Notes under the pieces: generated by a model
The model's input: only the letters and a program-made list of their open reading frames with translations
Told to the model about the DNA's origin: nothing
The model's database searches: none
Program-made: the position numbers and the translations under genes
NCBI GenBank assembly: GCA_020746835.1
Contig: JAGPNK010000017.1
Span: 1 to 64,000, forward strand
Origin: Stachybotrys elegans
Taxonomy: Eukaryota > Ascomycota > Sordariomycetes > Hypocreales > Stachybotryaceae
Direction: 5' to 3'
Length of the DNA stretch: 64,000 nt
In this document: positions 53,377 through 64,000 of the stretch, piece after piece
Position numbering within the stretch: the first letter of the stretch is position 1
Layout: each line of letters opens with the position of its first letter

Positions 53377-56300
53377 TCAGTGGGTTGAATCTTTACCGTG
53401 CACTCTCTGACTGTACATAGCACCTAGAATTGACCCAGGCTGCCCCAAGAGCTCCTCCGGTGTTCCGTCCTCAATAATTTTCCCATCGTCTAACACCAGA
53501 ACGCGGTCGTAATCGTGGATTGTCTGCAGCTTGTGCATGACTGAGATTATTGTGCAATTTCTTGCGCTGTTGAAAAGAATGCCATGCATCAACAGCTCTG
53601 CGGCAGAGTCAAACGTGCTCATGGCCTCATCAAGCAGCAGTATTGAACTCGGCCTCACCAAAGCACGAGCAAGAGAAAGGAGTTTCTGCTGTCCGTGGGA
53701 TAGTTGATCGCCGGATATGCTAACGTCGAGGCCCTCGGACGTAAACAAATCCCACATGCCGACCGCCTTCAGAGCCCCAATAATTTGCTCATCAGATGCA
53801 ACCTTCAGGGGGTCGACATTGTCGCGGAGTGTACCCTGTAGACCCAAATTGTCCTGTGAAATGCAATTAAGGCGTTTCCGAATCTCTTGTCGGGAGACCG
53901 TTGAGATATCGAGTCCGTCAATATGTATGCAGCCCTCTCTTAGGTCGATAAGACGAAAAATTGCAGATAGAAGTGATGATTTCCCACTCATTTCAGTCAG
54001 CAGAGGATCCAATAAAAGAAAGGGAGTCTAAATAAGCATACCTTCCTGTACGTCCACATATCGCTACCTTCTCTCCGGGCATGATAGTAAAGCTGACGTT
54101 GCGCAGAATATCTGGCCTCGAACTGTCATAAGAGGCACAGACATTTCTCACCGTGATCTCGCCCGATGCTGGCCAGTCTGCCGGCAGAGGACTGTCTTCA
54201 CCAGGGAGATTCTCATCCTCGACCAGGGACACATAGGATCGAATCCTGAGTATGGCACCGAGAGCCATCTCTAGCTGCGTCCACTGCGCGATGAGCGTCT
54301 GTAAAGTCGTGCCAAGGGAAACGATTTTGTACAGAGCTACTCCAAGAAAGCCAGTCGAGGATTGGCTCACGTGAAGTGCAATGGATACCAATAGGATGGC
54401 AAGCCCAGCATTGAATAGATCCAGGACCAGCGTAAGCCACCGCTGGATGCACCAGAGTAGGTAGTAAGGCTTCTGAGACGCGTTCAGAGCGTGTTTGTGT
54501 CGTGAAATAAATGTCGCACTCCATCCATATGCCCTGATACTCACTGCACCCGTGGTTGCTTCCAAGAACAGGTCAAAGAGAGGAGCCTTGCTTTCGATGT
54601 CGAGCAAGCGAAGCTGTCTAGAGGTTCTGAGATAGTAGAACTGAATCAAGCCAAGAAGGATGATGCACAGTGGAATCATGGCGGCCACATAGCCTGAAGC
54701 GATGAAGACGAGCACGGCTGATGCCAACGAGAAGAGAACCTGGAAGACAGTTCTGTCGAGGGCGAGTGGGAGATCATTATCAACAAGCTGGAGGTCTTGA
54801 CTAAACCTAGTCGGGGGTAAGCGGATGTTCTAAAGGTAGGAGGGCTACTGACCGATTCAGTATACTTCCCGAGTCATTCAAAGAGAAGAACTGGGTTCTT
54901 GCCCTGGCAATCAAGTTAGCCATGCCTGTTAGGTGTGACGGGTGATCTTACCTCATTGTTGTGCGAATTAACATATCGTGGAATCCCTTTGCTGTCGCGG
55001 GGATAATTGCGAGGTTGAAGACGCTGTTTCTGTGAGCATATTATCTGGGAATCGCCATGAGTCTCACCTTTCCGCTATAGCACACCCTATAATGGTGAGA
55101 CCTGCTAGGGATGCATAGACTCCAAGCCAATATCCAAATGATTCATCCTGTCTTTCGTGCGCCCTCATCCACCACTGCAGCCATATCGCTGAGTCGCTTA
55201 GTGAAATATTCCGGGTCCCATGCATGGTTCACTTACATGGAAATGTCATGCCAAACACATAGGATGCACATGAAAAGAGGTACAGAGCTAGAAGCCACGG
55301 CTGTACCATCTTCGCGTAGAACAAGTAACTCCCGATATCACCCGAGTGTCGAAGGTGTGTTGATGCATTGCACATTACATCCCCATTCGTAGGTCTTGGA
55401 GTGACGGATATAAGATCCTGGAACTTGTCAACGCGAGTAGCCTGCATATCCTTCTCGGCCAACGCATACTGCATTACGGGTCGGTCTTGGCTGACACGGC
55501 CATTTGATGCAATACTGAACACAGTATCTGCATATCTGAGATGCTTGTCTGCCACCCATTAGAACCAATAGCTACAACCAGGGACTAGTACTCACCGGAA
55601 CTTGTCGTCATTATGACCGTCGCATGGGGCGTTTTGAGTAAACCCCCCAAACCAAATATCGCTTCCAGAATATGTTCTTCGGTTGAGCCATCGAGGCCAC
55701 TCAGAGGATCATCAAGGATGTAGACTTGCCTTCTTGAATAAATTGCGCGTGCCAGCGACTAAAACTTTAGCCAAGTTCGCATAACGAGCCACAAGTACTT
55801 ACCACCCGCGACTTCTGCCCGCCGCTCAGGCCTAATCCATTAACACCGATGCTTGTCTGGTCCCCATCTTCCAGTTCTTCAAAGTCCCGCTGCAACGCAC
55901 AAGCAGTGATCACTGTGTTGTACCATGGGATGTCAGCGGATGATCCCCCCGTGATGTTACTACGCAAAGTTCCCGACATTATCCAAGGACTTTGCGGGCA
56001 ATAGGCGGTCGAGGAGAAGTTGCGTTCACAAGTCCCAGCCTCAAAGCCAGATTCTCCAAGTAATACTTTGAGAAACGTAGTCTTGCCACATCCTACTGGT
56101 CCATGAATCATGGCTATCTGGTCAAATTGAAGGTCAAAGGTGAGGTGGTTCAGAATAAAAGCCCCTTCAGGCGAATATCTGGCACATAGACCTCGTATTC
56201 GCGCAGCATGGTTTCCGATAGACACCATGTCTTCCTTGAAATCATCGAAAGAGTTTGTTGTGGCATCTGGGTCGTCCTCAAAGGGGATCATCGGAGATGA

Positions 56301-58422
56301 ACATGTAGAGGGGTGTCCTGAACGCATGCCGATTTCATCTGCCACGAGATAGTGCTGAATTCGCTGGAAACACGTTACAACAGTCTGTAGATGCTCAAAG
56401 CCGTAAATGGAATGGACCAAAGGTTGGTTGAGAAGGTCGAAGAGACTCAGGGCCGCGAAAACAAACCCTTCGTCAAGCGACGTGAGGTCGGATCTTTTGT
56501 GAAGAAGAACATAAATTCCAAATGCCCATACGGGTGCCAGGCTTGAGGAGACAAGATCTAAGGTACGGTTAGGGTTTAGATATTGCGTAGGAGAAACATT
56601 TACTTGCATATTACGAACATGTATATCTTCAACACCCGGTGTCGGCGGGATGACTGAATCTCTGAAACCCGCAAGCTTTCAATTTTCTGCGTCTTGTGCT
56701 CTTCCAGGCCAGAGAGCCTGATTGTTTTGATAGATGTAATTGCCATTGCAGTAGCCTCGAGCCTTCGCTCTATCGCCTCAAGCCAAGGCAATTGTGCATT
56801 TCCAGCCGCAGTTGCGATAGGAAGCCCAATAATAAGGCAAACTGCAGCCTGTTAGCCTAATGCTCAAATCTCATTGACAGAGCGCTATACCGATAACCCA
56901 TGCGAGGGGGGCTGCCATCGAAACCTCAAACATCCTGTATAGGAGCCAAATTGCTATGCCAGCCTCTATTGGACTGGCATAGAGCTCATGAATTAATGGA
57001 AGACTAGCGCCGATCCGATCAATATCTGCACTCATCAATGTGACCCCTTCGGACTCTGAGACATTCGACAGGTCCACAACCAGGGTCTTGCCAAATATCA
57101 GAGAAATCAGGCTGCCTCTGAACAATGTCACCAATCGATACGTCTTGTGCTGGTAGACACAGTACGAGAGCTAAAGTAATCTAATTAGTGCCTTGATGAT
57201 GATTGGACGTGGGTCGACAAAGGTAAACAGTCCTTCCACCTTACAACAACGAGTACTTTGTCGACGCACTGTGTGACGGGCGTTGTACATACCGCCAGGC
57301 CGATGTAGACAATGGCGTATGCTCCGACCAGAGCATGAGCCTTGCTTTTAGAGTGAGGTTCCCCGTCATTACCGATTTCTCCAAGCACACGCTCAATGAG
57401 GAATGGCTGGGAGAATAGGAATCCAGAACGCGCCAATCTTGGAAGCACACCAGATAGGATTGTTCCTTTATAATGCCATAGAAAGACTTTGAGGAGCATA
57501 TTTTTGTCGGACTTCTGAGCTGCGAAAAAGGTCAGTACTGGATCTAAACAAGCAATGGGGCCTTTTCACCTTGTTTCCAAGACTTCTCCAGCTCGGAAGG
57601 CTCGGAAGCACTCAGAATCTCATCGTCTAAGCTACTGAGCGTTTCAACCGACAATATTTCACGAAAACCTCGGTAGATCATGCCGTTCAACCATAGAAGC
57701 ATTGTTCGATTGAGAGTACCACTGGTTCCTTCAGGTGATGCGGTGGCCCATCCTTTCCTAATGAGCCCTCGTTTCTCGGTTACTTCTAGTAACAGGAGAA
57801 GCGTTTTAGTACAGACACTGGCAAGCTCAAGGCAAACAAGTGGTCTGTTTGAGTTAAGGAGAATTAACGTGCGTATGTACGGACAATCCAGGAGAAGCGA
57901 TATACTTAAATAGACGCACAATATTGTTGAAGGGCGTGTGGACCGCAGATGCTCTTGGTATGACAGGATTATGAACATGCCATAGACGGCGATTAGGCAA
58001 CTCCGACGCACTAAGGTGATATCGGCGTTGACTGAAGGGTGTGTTGCAACGATGCAAAGAGAAGCAATGAGAAGAATTACATAGCATGTATGCAAGACCT
58101 GGTCAAATTAGCAGAACCCTCCACTACAGAATCGACCGTTTTTATAGGAGCAATAGTTACCAGTTTGGCTTTTAGAAGCCAGGACCCGTACACCTTCTGC
58201 GGTTCGTTTCTCAGGATCCAGAGCCGAGCCAGAGCCCATAACCCTATAACATTAGCTAACCAATGACGGCAAACTAGCAGGTAGGCCCCATGACATACCT
58301 GCTATCCCGAGTGGGAGAATTGATAGTATACTCTCCTCGAATAATAGGGTGAAGTCGAAGCCGGAAAGGCAAGAGATATCCACCACTGGGCCGAATTTGT
58401 TTTCAAGGGCCAATTCACACAT
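53377..58422 (-). CDS. ABCC-type (MRP-like) full ABC transporter
   Basis: ATP-driven exporter of conjugates or drugs. Exons: 58422-58299, 58243-58161, 58098-57570, 57519-57293, 57170-56898, 56848-56604, 56541-55803, 55758-55596, 55548-55237, 55188-55068, 55029-54952, 54903-54853, 54806-54042 and 53986-53377, giving 1439 aa in phase. Order is TMD0, TMD1, NBD1, TMD2, NBD2. NBD1 (about 620-850) has [18 protein letters not shown] and [13 protein letters not shown], with Asp for the catalytic Glu as usual in ABCC, and no H-loop His (VIMTTSS). NBD2 has CGRTGSGKSS split by the last intron, [22 protein letters not shown] and an H-loop His (SVMHKLQT). An in-frame ATG at 58536 would add 38 residues. 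The exon 6/7 join (56604|56541) is the least certain, and intron 55067-55030 is only 38 bp. Confidence 0.9.
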
Positions 58423-59105
58423 TTCCGATATGTGGTTTCTGACCGGCTGTGCTAGCTTGTGACATGGAGCTGACTTTGGTGTTTGCAGCCCCAGACGGTG
58501 TTGTGCGTTTCCAGAAGTAAGGTCTGAAACGATCATTTGTGCCTGAAGTATTAAGACTGGCTCAAAGGCTAAGGTTGATATCTAGAAATTATGACTGGAT
58601 GAGGAGCTTTGGCGCAATCCAAGGCTGGACCAAATCTAATTCCACAGTGTGGCTGTATGACGTCCATCTATCATGAATATCCGATTGAAACATGGTCGCA
58701 CTATTCCTCCATCTTCATGCAGTTCTCTGAGACCCGGAAGAATGCTAGTGATTAACGTAACTCGTCCCGGCCTCAGGATGGAACTTTGGGTGTGTTTGTT
58801 TCACCTACTAGCCAGGACACAGAATTTTCATTACTCAATGTGAGATGAGCCAATGGAAGCCAACAGCTGCTGTGCAATTAAGTCGCCCTTGAAAATAAAT
58901 AATCGCATTTTTTGGCGAAATGCCAGGAATTGACAAACCCATCGTGCATCCTTATAAATCACGCCTTCCCCCTTCTCAACCAGTTTCGCCCTTTTGGCAC
59001 ATCTCCATCTACGTGGAGATATGAGAATGTAGTGGATGTGTTTGGTTCTCTTCGTAGCCCAGATTTTATGCTTCAATAGAGCGTGTAGTTAGTGCCTCCG
59101 TAATT
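58423..59105. other. Intergenic 0.7 kb
   Basis: Promoter of the ABC transporter gene and 3' flank of the lipase gene. No other feature recognised. Confidence 0.4.
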
Positions 59106-60236
59106 TCAGTGCTCGAACGCGTATGGACGAATGGCTACTTCAGGCCACCCACCCTTTGGTTGAGTAGGCGCATACTTGAACAGCTCGGGCAGGATATTAG
59201 CATGCTTCGTCCGGGAAATTTCATCAATGCTTGGTGCCACACGTAGTCGACAATCCTTCCATTCCAAGATATCCGCCGACCCAAGGTAGGTGTCGGTATT
59301 GCGAAGTGCATCCATAATCACTACATGGCTTGCTGCTTCCCAAAGTAAAGAGTCGTGAGTGAATATTCGAGGCAAAGATCTCGCTTCTATCGCCTTTGAG
59401 GCACAAGCCTTGAAGAGGTCGATATTGTGTGCGAGAGGACCGCCTAGTCTCCAAGCATCCTTCAGACGGGCCCATCCTTCGCCAAAGAAGCCTGGCTGGA
59501 TGAACAGATCGGTGCTGGATCCAATATTTGTGGTAGGAACATGAGCCGTCATCCCACTAAACATTTCCAGAGTGCTGAGGAAATTTGACCATGGCAATTG
59601 CTGCACAACGGCGGGGGAGTATAGATTGAAGTAGAATAGGGGTACCATCATCCACGATCCTCTGTACGATGGCCCTATGGCAATATGTCTCTTGACCCTG
59701 GCACGAGTTTCCGGGTAGAATGTCAGAGTCCATTGAGTCGCCAACCCACCTGCCGACCACGAGATGATGGAAATGCCGCCTTTCGCCGCCTCATGTTCCT
59801 GCGTTACATTTTTGACAGCGTAACTGATGAATTCAGCCGTAGTCTGTGTGTCCAAGAAGAGTCTTTGGGGTACTTCAAGATAGTACGGCTGGTACTCCTG
59901 CTGGATCAATGGTTGGAGTAGTGTGTGATCCCAGTTAATCTTCGGTCTGAAATTAACAAGTCAGGCTATCTCGAAGGGCGAATTGGATAGTTGGAAGAGG
60001 TTAGAAATAACTCACGTCATTCCAGTTCCATGGATCAACAGCACAACCTGGCTGGCTCCTGGAACTGAGACAGGACAAGTAACTGCCGATCGTAGTCTGC
60101 CAAGATCTTCCGTCAATTCTGGATCTTTGCCGGTCTGAACGGATTTGACCTCGGCTGTGTCGGCAGAGTAGGTACTGAGTGACAAGGCAGCAGAGAGAGC
60201 GAGAACCGCAATCGAGACAAATTTCCACTTAGCCAT
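59106..60236 (-). CDS. Secreted CalB-like lipase
   Basis: Hydrolyses ester bonds of lipids outside the cell. Exons 60236-60016 and 59946-59106 (69-bp intron) give 353 aa. The signal peptide (about 1-24) is followed by a short propeptide and VTCPVSVPGASQVVLLIHGT, then GTGMTPKINWDHTLLQPL. The N-terminal TC-x-G-S pattern and PGTG-like oxyanion loop are those of Candida antarctica lipase B relatives. The nucleophile is in SIISWSAGGLATQWTLTFYP, again CalB style (W-S-x-G-G, then QW-LTF-P). A C-terminal His region follows (THDSLLWEAASHVVIMDAL). The match is in the fold and active-site motifs, not in length. Confidence 0.87.
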
Positions 60237-60445
60237 TACGTCCTGCGAGATCGACTTTGCGATGAAAATGTGCTCTGGGTTGTGGGGGTGGGAGAGCGGT
60301 GGATGGATGAATCATCGAACGATCGAACGACGTCGGGAGAAAGGGGCAGAAATAGGACGAGGGGAACATGACCCAATAGAATTACAGTGAGCTGAATTCT
60401 TGGTGTCTATGCCCTGTATCCTGTATGGTACCCTGATCAGTGTAA

Positions 60446-61231
60446 TCACCTCTTTACCCACCAACCCGCTACAACCGCCAGAGCAAACCCCCCAATTATC
60501 ACTGCCCATCTTCTTAGCCCCTCCAGAACCATCCTCTCGGAGAGCCTCTGGATTGCCTCTCCATCGTTCAGCTTCGGGAACGGCACATCAGGTACCGGCT
60601 CTCCCAGCGCCTTACACAGCGGATCCCAACCATCCTTGACATCGAAAAAGACCAGCCTCTCTGGCGGTACCACTCTCTTCAGCCATTCTATATGGTGATG
60701 GTACGTCTTCTCCGTCAGCGGCTCCCCCTCGTCGTACAAATGTCGATATTGGACACGCAGTCCATTTATGTAACCTGCGAAGTGGCGCATCGTAGGCAGT
60801 GGCAAAAGGACGGCGCCGAGGAACCACATGGTCGCGGCCGATGCTACTGTGTGCATGCTCTTGGTCCAACTTGTCGGGTCGCGTGTTGTGACGACGACCA
60901 TGGCGTCAGGGTACAGCTCCACTAATTCGGGGAAGAAGCCGCACATAGGCGAGTCAGTACAGGCGACGAAGCCGTCGAGTCGCTCACGGAGCATGGCTTT
61001 AATGGCGTCACGGTCCTTTTTGTCGGCTGAGGGCTGGAGATGCATCATCTTGGTCCATGAGAGAATATCTTCTGGGGGCCCCTGCGTAACTTGGGTGCCG
61101 CCATGGTAGACAGGTCCATTAAGGATCGTGCGTAGAGCTTCGGTGAAGGAGGTCGTGCCTGTACGGGGGAGACCTGCGCCGATAACCCGGAGCTTGGCCC
61201 CTTTAAGCGGAACAGATGCCTCGTTTCCCAT
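60446..61231 (-). CDS. Sulfotransferase-like P-loop protein with N-myristoyl signal and C-terminal anchor
   Basis: A single exon of 261 aa. It belongs to the fungal family of small sulfotransferase-like proteins (Sulfotransfer_4 type). RVIGAGLPRTGTTSFTEAL is the 5'-phosphosulfate loop. VVVTTRDPTSWTKSM is the 3'-phosphate region with Arg-Asp-Pro, and VFFDVKDGWDPLCKALGEPV the C-terminal strand. The N-terminus MGNEAS fits the N-myristoylation consensus (Gly2, Ser6), and the last 25 residues form a TM helix ending in WWVKR, so both ends could tether it to a membrane. Members are widely annotated as NAD-dependent epimerase or sulfotransferase without proof. The acceptor is unknown. Confidence 0.85.
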   Translation of the reverse strand: MGNEASVPLKGAKLRVIGAGLPRTGTTSFTEALRTILNGPVYHGGTQVTQGPPEDILSWTKMMHLQPSADKKDRDAIKAMLRERLDGFVACTDSPMCGFFPELVELYPDAMVVVTTRDPTSWTKSMHTVASAATMWFLGAVLLPLPTMRHFAGYINGLRVQYRHLYDEGEPLTEKTYHHHIEWLKRVVPPERLVFFDVKDGWDPLCKALGEPVPDVPFPKLNDGEAIQRLSERMVLEGLRRWAVIIGGFALAVVAGWWVKR

Positions 61232-61650
61232 TGTGATGTCTTAACTAAGTTTACCGAGACGGCGTTAAAAGTCTTTGCTGACCCTTTATACGCTATCTAG
61301 TCTGGCTGAGTAAGACGAAGGCATACAGGGAATATGATATTGTTTAGAGAATGCACCGTCGTTTGGATGACTGGCTAATAGTCGGAATTTCGACCGTTTC
61401 TGAATCTGGTGCAACGCCGCGCTCGACGAAATGGAGAGGCCCGAAAAACGTGGGATTTCCTGTCCGTGAGCCCCAATGGGATACAGGCCAGCGACTTCGA
61501 GGAGGCCCGCTGTGACAATAAAGACGATGTCAAATCAATAAATGACAATTGGTTAGAGATGCCCGAAAAATACGATATTTCATTGCAGTATTTTATGCTG
61601 CTGCGTACTAGGTAATTCGAAGTTGGGTCACCTTAGAAGCCATCCCGTCT
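61232..61650. other. Intergenic 0.4 kb
   Basis: Promoter side of the sulfotransferase-like gene. No coding frame supported. Confidence 0.4.
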
Positions 61651-61659
61651 AGAGCCCGT

Positions 61660-61810
61660 GGCCACAGAACGGCTATCCCAATCCTCTTGTAGCTCTGAGA
61701 CGGCCCATCTACTAATTGAAGAATTAATGCATAGTGAGCTTCTGTGGAGAGTCCGACCTGCAAGAGATCTACGCAGTCGGGCTGTGAAAGTCAGCATATG
61801 CAACGCAGAG
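61660..61810 (-). CDS. Probable 3'-terminal exon of the HET gene (C-terminal tail)
   Basis: Reading on the minus strand from about 61793, one frame spells VDLLQVGLSTEAHYALILQ followed by SYKRIGIAVLW. This is the usual C-terminal pattern of HET-domain proteins, where a YALIL strand precedes a YxRIGIA strand. An acceptor TTTCACAG just upstream (about 61805-61812) and a donor GTAAGT at 61862-61857 fit a penultimate intron. The frame that would link it to the main HET exon needs one more base change or a non-obvious splice, so the 3' structure is unresolved: either another intron pattern or a frameshift. Confidence 0.45.
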
Positions 61811-62082
61811 CGATCTGACATCGAATCTGTCAAGACAGGTGAACACTGAAAGGGCCACTTACCGTATTCTTGTGCCATGGCTCCTTGTTATAATCATTCC
61901 TGTCGTCACTGGCTGTCTCGCTATCCTCATTGTTGCCCCCAAAATACCATACCTTCTCCGTTGTCGACCCTCGGGCCCGTCTCCGTCCAGATTGGAAATA
62001 AGAGTCAGGGTGGCTAAAGTGAGATGTGTTTTCCTGTTAGTAGAGTGTCTTGCTTCCAAATAGAGAATCTCGGTCTCGTGAC

Positions 62083-63993
62083 TTACAACTCGTCGCTCCT
62101 ACTTCGCTGCTGTGAGTACAACTCTAAAACAAGACAAAAGATCTCAGAGACAGGCGTGGACCGATCAAACCTGGCTATCCCAAGTATTCGACTTGTATCA
62201 TCCACATCGAAGATGAGGAACGCATCCATGTTGCAACCTTGTGTCGGGTCCGATGGTAGTACATCTGCCTCGGGCTGCCAGCGGTCCCCAGGAATGCATT
62301 GACGGTAGTACTGGATACAGCATTCCTTAATGGGCGATGAGGCTGTCTTTGCTCTGAGGAGCGGGCCCCGCGCAGTTGCAGTCCCGTTAGCTCCCAGGGT
62401 AATGGTTTGCGCCGTATCAGTCACCTTATCCTTGACCCTGGCTTCGTGGAGGAAACTATCTCTCGGCACCCGGCGTTTTCCCCCTCCAGTGGCTGCCCAG
62501 CACCAGGACGGCAGATGATGCAAGTCGTCCGCGGTACGATGGGCGGCCGTCACAGGTGTCCACAGTAGCTGACCTTCAAACCAGCTCTCCCATACTCCCA
62601 AATCCGCCACAAAGCCAGTATTTCTTTCGCTCTCATACTCGCAGGCAATCCCACTGACAGCTATGATGCGGTCCGAAGGGAAAGTTAGGCTCTTTGACGT
62701 GTAGACTTGCAGACATTTCAGCCACGGCAATGGCCTGTCGAAGTTCAGGTCTGTGTTTGTTCCACGCTCATTCCACTGTCGGAATCGGCACCCCCAGGAC
62801 ACGCCCTTTGACGTGAAGAATACGACCCTTCGACCAATGGACCATTCTTGAAGTGCCCAGGCACGCTGCTTCAACGGTCCCTCGCTTCCAGCCTCACCAC
62901 TTGTATCCAATGCTATGTTGTAGCTGCCAGCAGTGACACCTTCAGAATCGCGGTGCACGAGGCGGAAAGCAAGCGGGTCTGGTCTTTCGGCTTTGTGAAG
63001 CCCCTCGGTAGAGTCATTGGCACTTACAGCAGCAATGACGACTGTGGCCCGTTTACACACAAAGGCCATCTGCTTTGACTCAATCTCCCAGTCCTTCAGA
63101 TCGTCCTGGATGATGCAGAGAGAATCAATCCACAGGTAGCTGATGCCCAGTTGTTGCGTTAGAGCAGTAGCGTCGCGGAACGTTTTTGGCAATTTATTCC
63201 ATGGTATCGTGGTCAGGTGCTGCCTCAAGTTGTTCAGTGTGGTTTTCAGTGGACGTCTGTCCTCCGGACCCCAACAGTGGCTCAAGGCACAATAACTCCC
63301 TCTTAGTCCACGGGACTCGGCGAGTTTGACGGAGATGCGGCTGCCTTGCTTTCCGATAGCGAGAACCCGGGAAGGAAGTTCCACATTGGAATCTTCAGCA
63401 GCGGGATCTTCAGAAGCACCAAGCGTACAACTTTCATGCTGAGTTCGACAAGCAGATAGACATTGTAGAATGAAGGGTGCAGTGTCTGCAGTATCGCTGC
63501 GAAAGATTGGAGGATAGGTGACGTACATGTCTGCAGCAGGTGTTCCTAATGATAGCGAATGTTTCATATAGTTAGGTCGAATGGCTTGCAAGACACTATA
63601 CAGTAACGTACCTTCATCCGCCCAGATGGAAAACTCGAAACTACCAGCCGATTGCAAATAGACCAGATCCTCATCTCGGAAGGAGAAATTCATTTTGGAA
63701 AATGATTTCTCGTTACCCTGTATGGCGCTGGGAAACATACAAACACTCATCAGCAGGTACGTGCCTCTCTCGTCGAAGCCATTGCCGTAGGCTCGTCTCA
63801 GTCGTGTGTAAAGAATTTCGCAAAGCTTGCAATGTTTTGAGGACTCCCTGACTCTTTGCCGCTCCTCCAGCTCGCATTCCCGCGACCCGAGCTTGGTAGG
63901 TTCAAAATGCCGATGCTCCAGCTTGGCGAGACAGAGACGAAAGAAGTCGTTGCAAGTACCACAACCCCCTAGAAGTGACCCCATATTGTGCAT
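62083..63993 (-). CDS. HET-domain protein (5' end at window edge)
   Basis: Heterokaryon-incompatibility-type protein of 636 codons if read through. The N-terminus has a Cys-rich segment (GGCGTCNDFFRLC ... HCKLCEILY). The HET core follows at about residues 235-400: YCALSHCWGPEDRRPLKTT, then FRDATALTQQLGISYLWIDS, LCIIQDDLKDW and AWALQEWSIGRRVVFF. A 66-bp in-frame intron is likely at 63611-63546 (GTACGT ... TTAG), which joins WADEG to TPAADMYV. A strong donor (GAGTT|GTAAGT, 62086) lies on the stop codon, and HET-like C-terminal sequence occurs farther downstream, so the true end is probably near 61660. HET domains trigger cell death on recognition of non-self; the partner is unknown. Confidence 0.85.
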   Translation of the reverse strand: MHNMGSLLGGCGTCNDFFRLCLAKLEHRHFEPTKLGSRECELEERQRVRESSKHCKLCEILYTRLRRAYGNGFDERGTYLLMSVCMFPSAIQGNEKSFSKMNFSFRDEDLVYLQSAGSFEFSIWADEGTLLYSVLQAIRPNYMKHSLSLGTPAADMYVTYPPIFRSDTADTAPFILQCLSACRTQHESCTLGASEDPAAEDSNVELPSRVLAIGKQGSRISVKLAESRGLRGSYCALSHCWGPEDRRPLKTTLNNLRQHLTTIPWNKLPKTFRDATALTQQLGISYLWIDSLCIIQDDLKDWEIESKQMAFVCKRATVVIAAVSANDSTEGLHKAERPDPLAFRLVHRDSEGVTAGSYNIALDTSGEAGSEGPLKQRAWALQEWSIGRRVVFFTSKGVSWGCRFRQWNERGTNTDLNFDRPLPWLKCLQVYTSKSLTFPSDRIIAVSGIACEYESERNTGFVADLGVWESWFEGQLLWTPVTAAHRTADDLHHLPSWCWAATGGGKRRVPRDSFLHEARVKDKVTDTAQTITLGANGTATARGPLLRAKTASSPIKECCIQYYRQCIPGDRWQPEADVLPSDPTQGCNMDAFLIFDVDDTSRILGIARFDRSTPVSEIFCLVLELYSQQRSRSDEL

Positions 63994-64000
63994 GCCGGAT

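Noticed and set aside
1..64000. CRISPR arrays, prophage or bacterial operons
   Set aside because: The window is plainly eukaryotic (spliceosomal introns, fungal domains). No regularly spaced short repeats of that type were seen.

Overview
The window is chromosomal DNA of a filamentous ascomycete, most likely a sordariomycete. The genes carry short (about 45-70 bp) GT-AG introns with CTAAC/CTGAC-like branch points. The families are typically fungal: Zn2Cys6 regulators, AA9 LPMO, CBM1, HET, a helo-like STAND N-domain, Ctr copper transporter and a PHO-4 type phosphate symporter. The left end is a block of retrotransposons destroyed by C-to-T change in the style of repeat-induced point mutation (RIP). 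The species cannot be named from the sequence alone.

Layout. 1-6.5 kb: AT-rich relics of a Ty3/Gypsy element (minus) and a Ty1/Copia element (plus). 6.9-11.3 kb: a DHA2-type MFS exporter and a Zn2Cys6 regulator, head to head. 11.4-12.6 kb: a secreted CBM1-alpha/beta hydrolase. 14.9-18.1 kb: a ferric/cupric reductase followed by a Ctr copper transporter, a likely metal-uptake pair. 18.4-25 kb: a zinc-finger protein, a cupin protein, a secreted sulfatase and an AA9-CBM1 LPMO. 25.7-29.6 kb: a frameshifted MFS pseudogene, a small DUF4267-like membrane protein and a broken rhodopsin/SAT4-like membrane protein gene. 29.7-32.9 kb: gene-poor, with a degenerate tandem repeat, a small secreted cysteine protein and an AT-rich relic. 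32.9-40 kb: an aldo/keto reductase, a Zn2Cys6 regulator convergent with it, a secreted beta-helix protein and the phosphate symporter. 42.8-48 kb: a glycosyltransferase, a STAND-N/ankyrin protein and a flavin amine oxidase. 48.5-53.2 kb: a beta-propeller lactonase-like protein, an RBR E3 ligase and an acyl-protein-thioesterase-like hydrolase. 53.4-58.4 kb: a 14-exon ABCC transporter. 59.1-61.2 kb: a CalB-like lipase and an N-myristoylated sulfotransferase-like protein. 61.7-64 kb: a HET-domain gene running to the window edge.

How the genes may work together. The reductase and Ctr pair fits Cu(II)-to-Cu(I) reduction and import. The LPMO, the CBM1 hydrolase, the beta-helix protein and the sulfatase form a secreted polysaccharide-attack set, and LPMOs need copper, although nothing shows co-regulation. 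The MFS-regulator pair is the classic arrangement of an efflux module, and its shared promoter holds a run of CGG half-sites. I found no PKS, NRPS or terpene backbone gene, so I do not call a secondary-metabolite cluster.

Gene models were built by hand from splice signals. All intact multi-exon models given here keep phase across every intron, except that the 3' end of the HET gene is unresolved.
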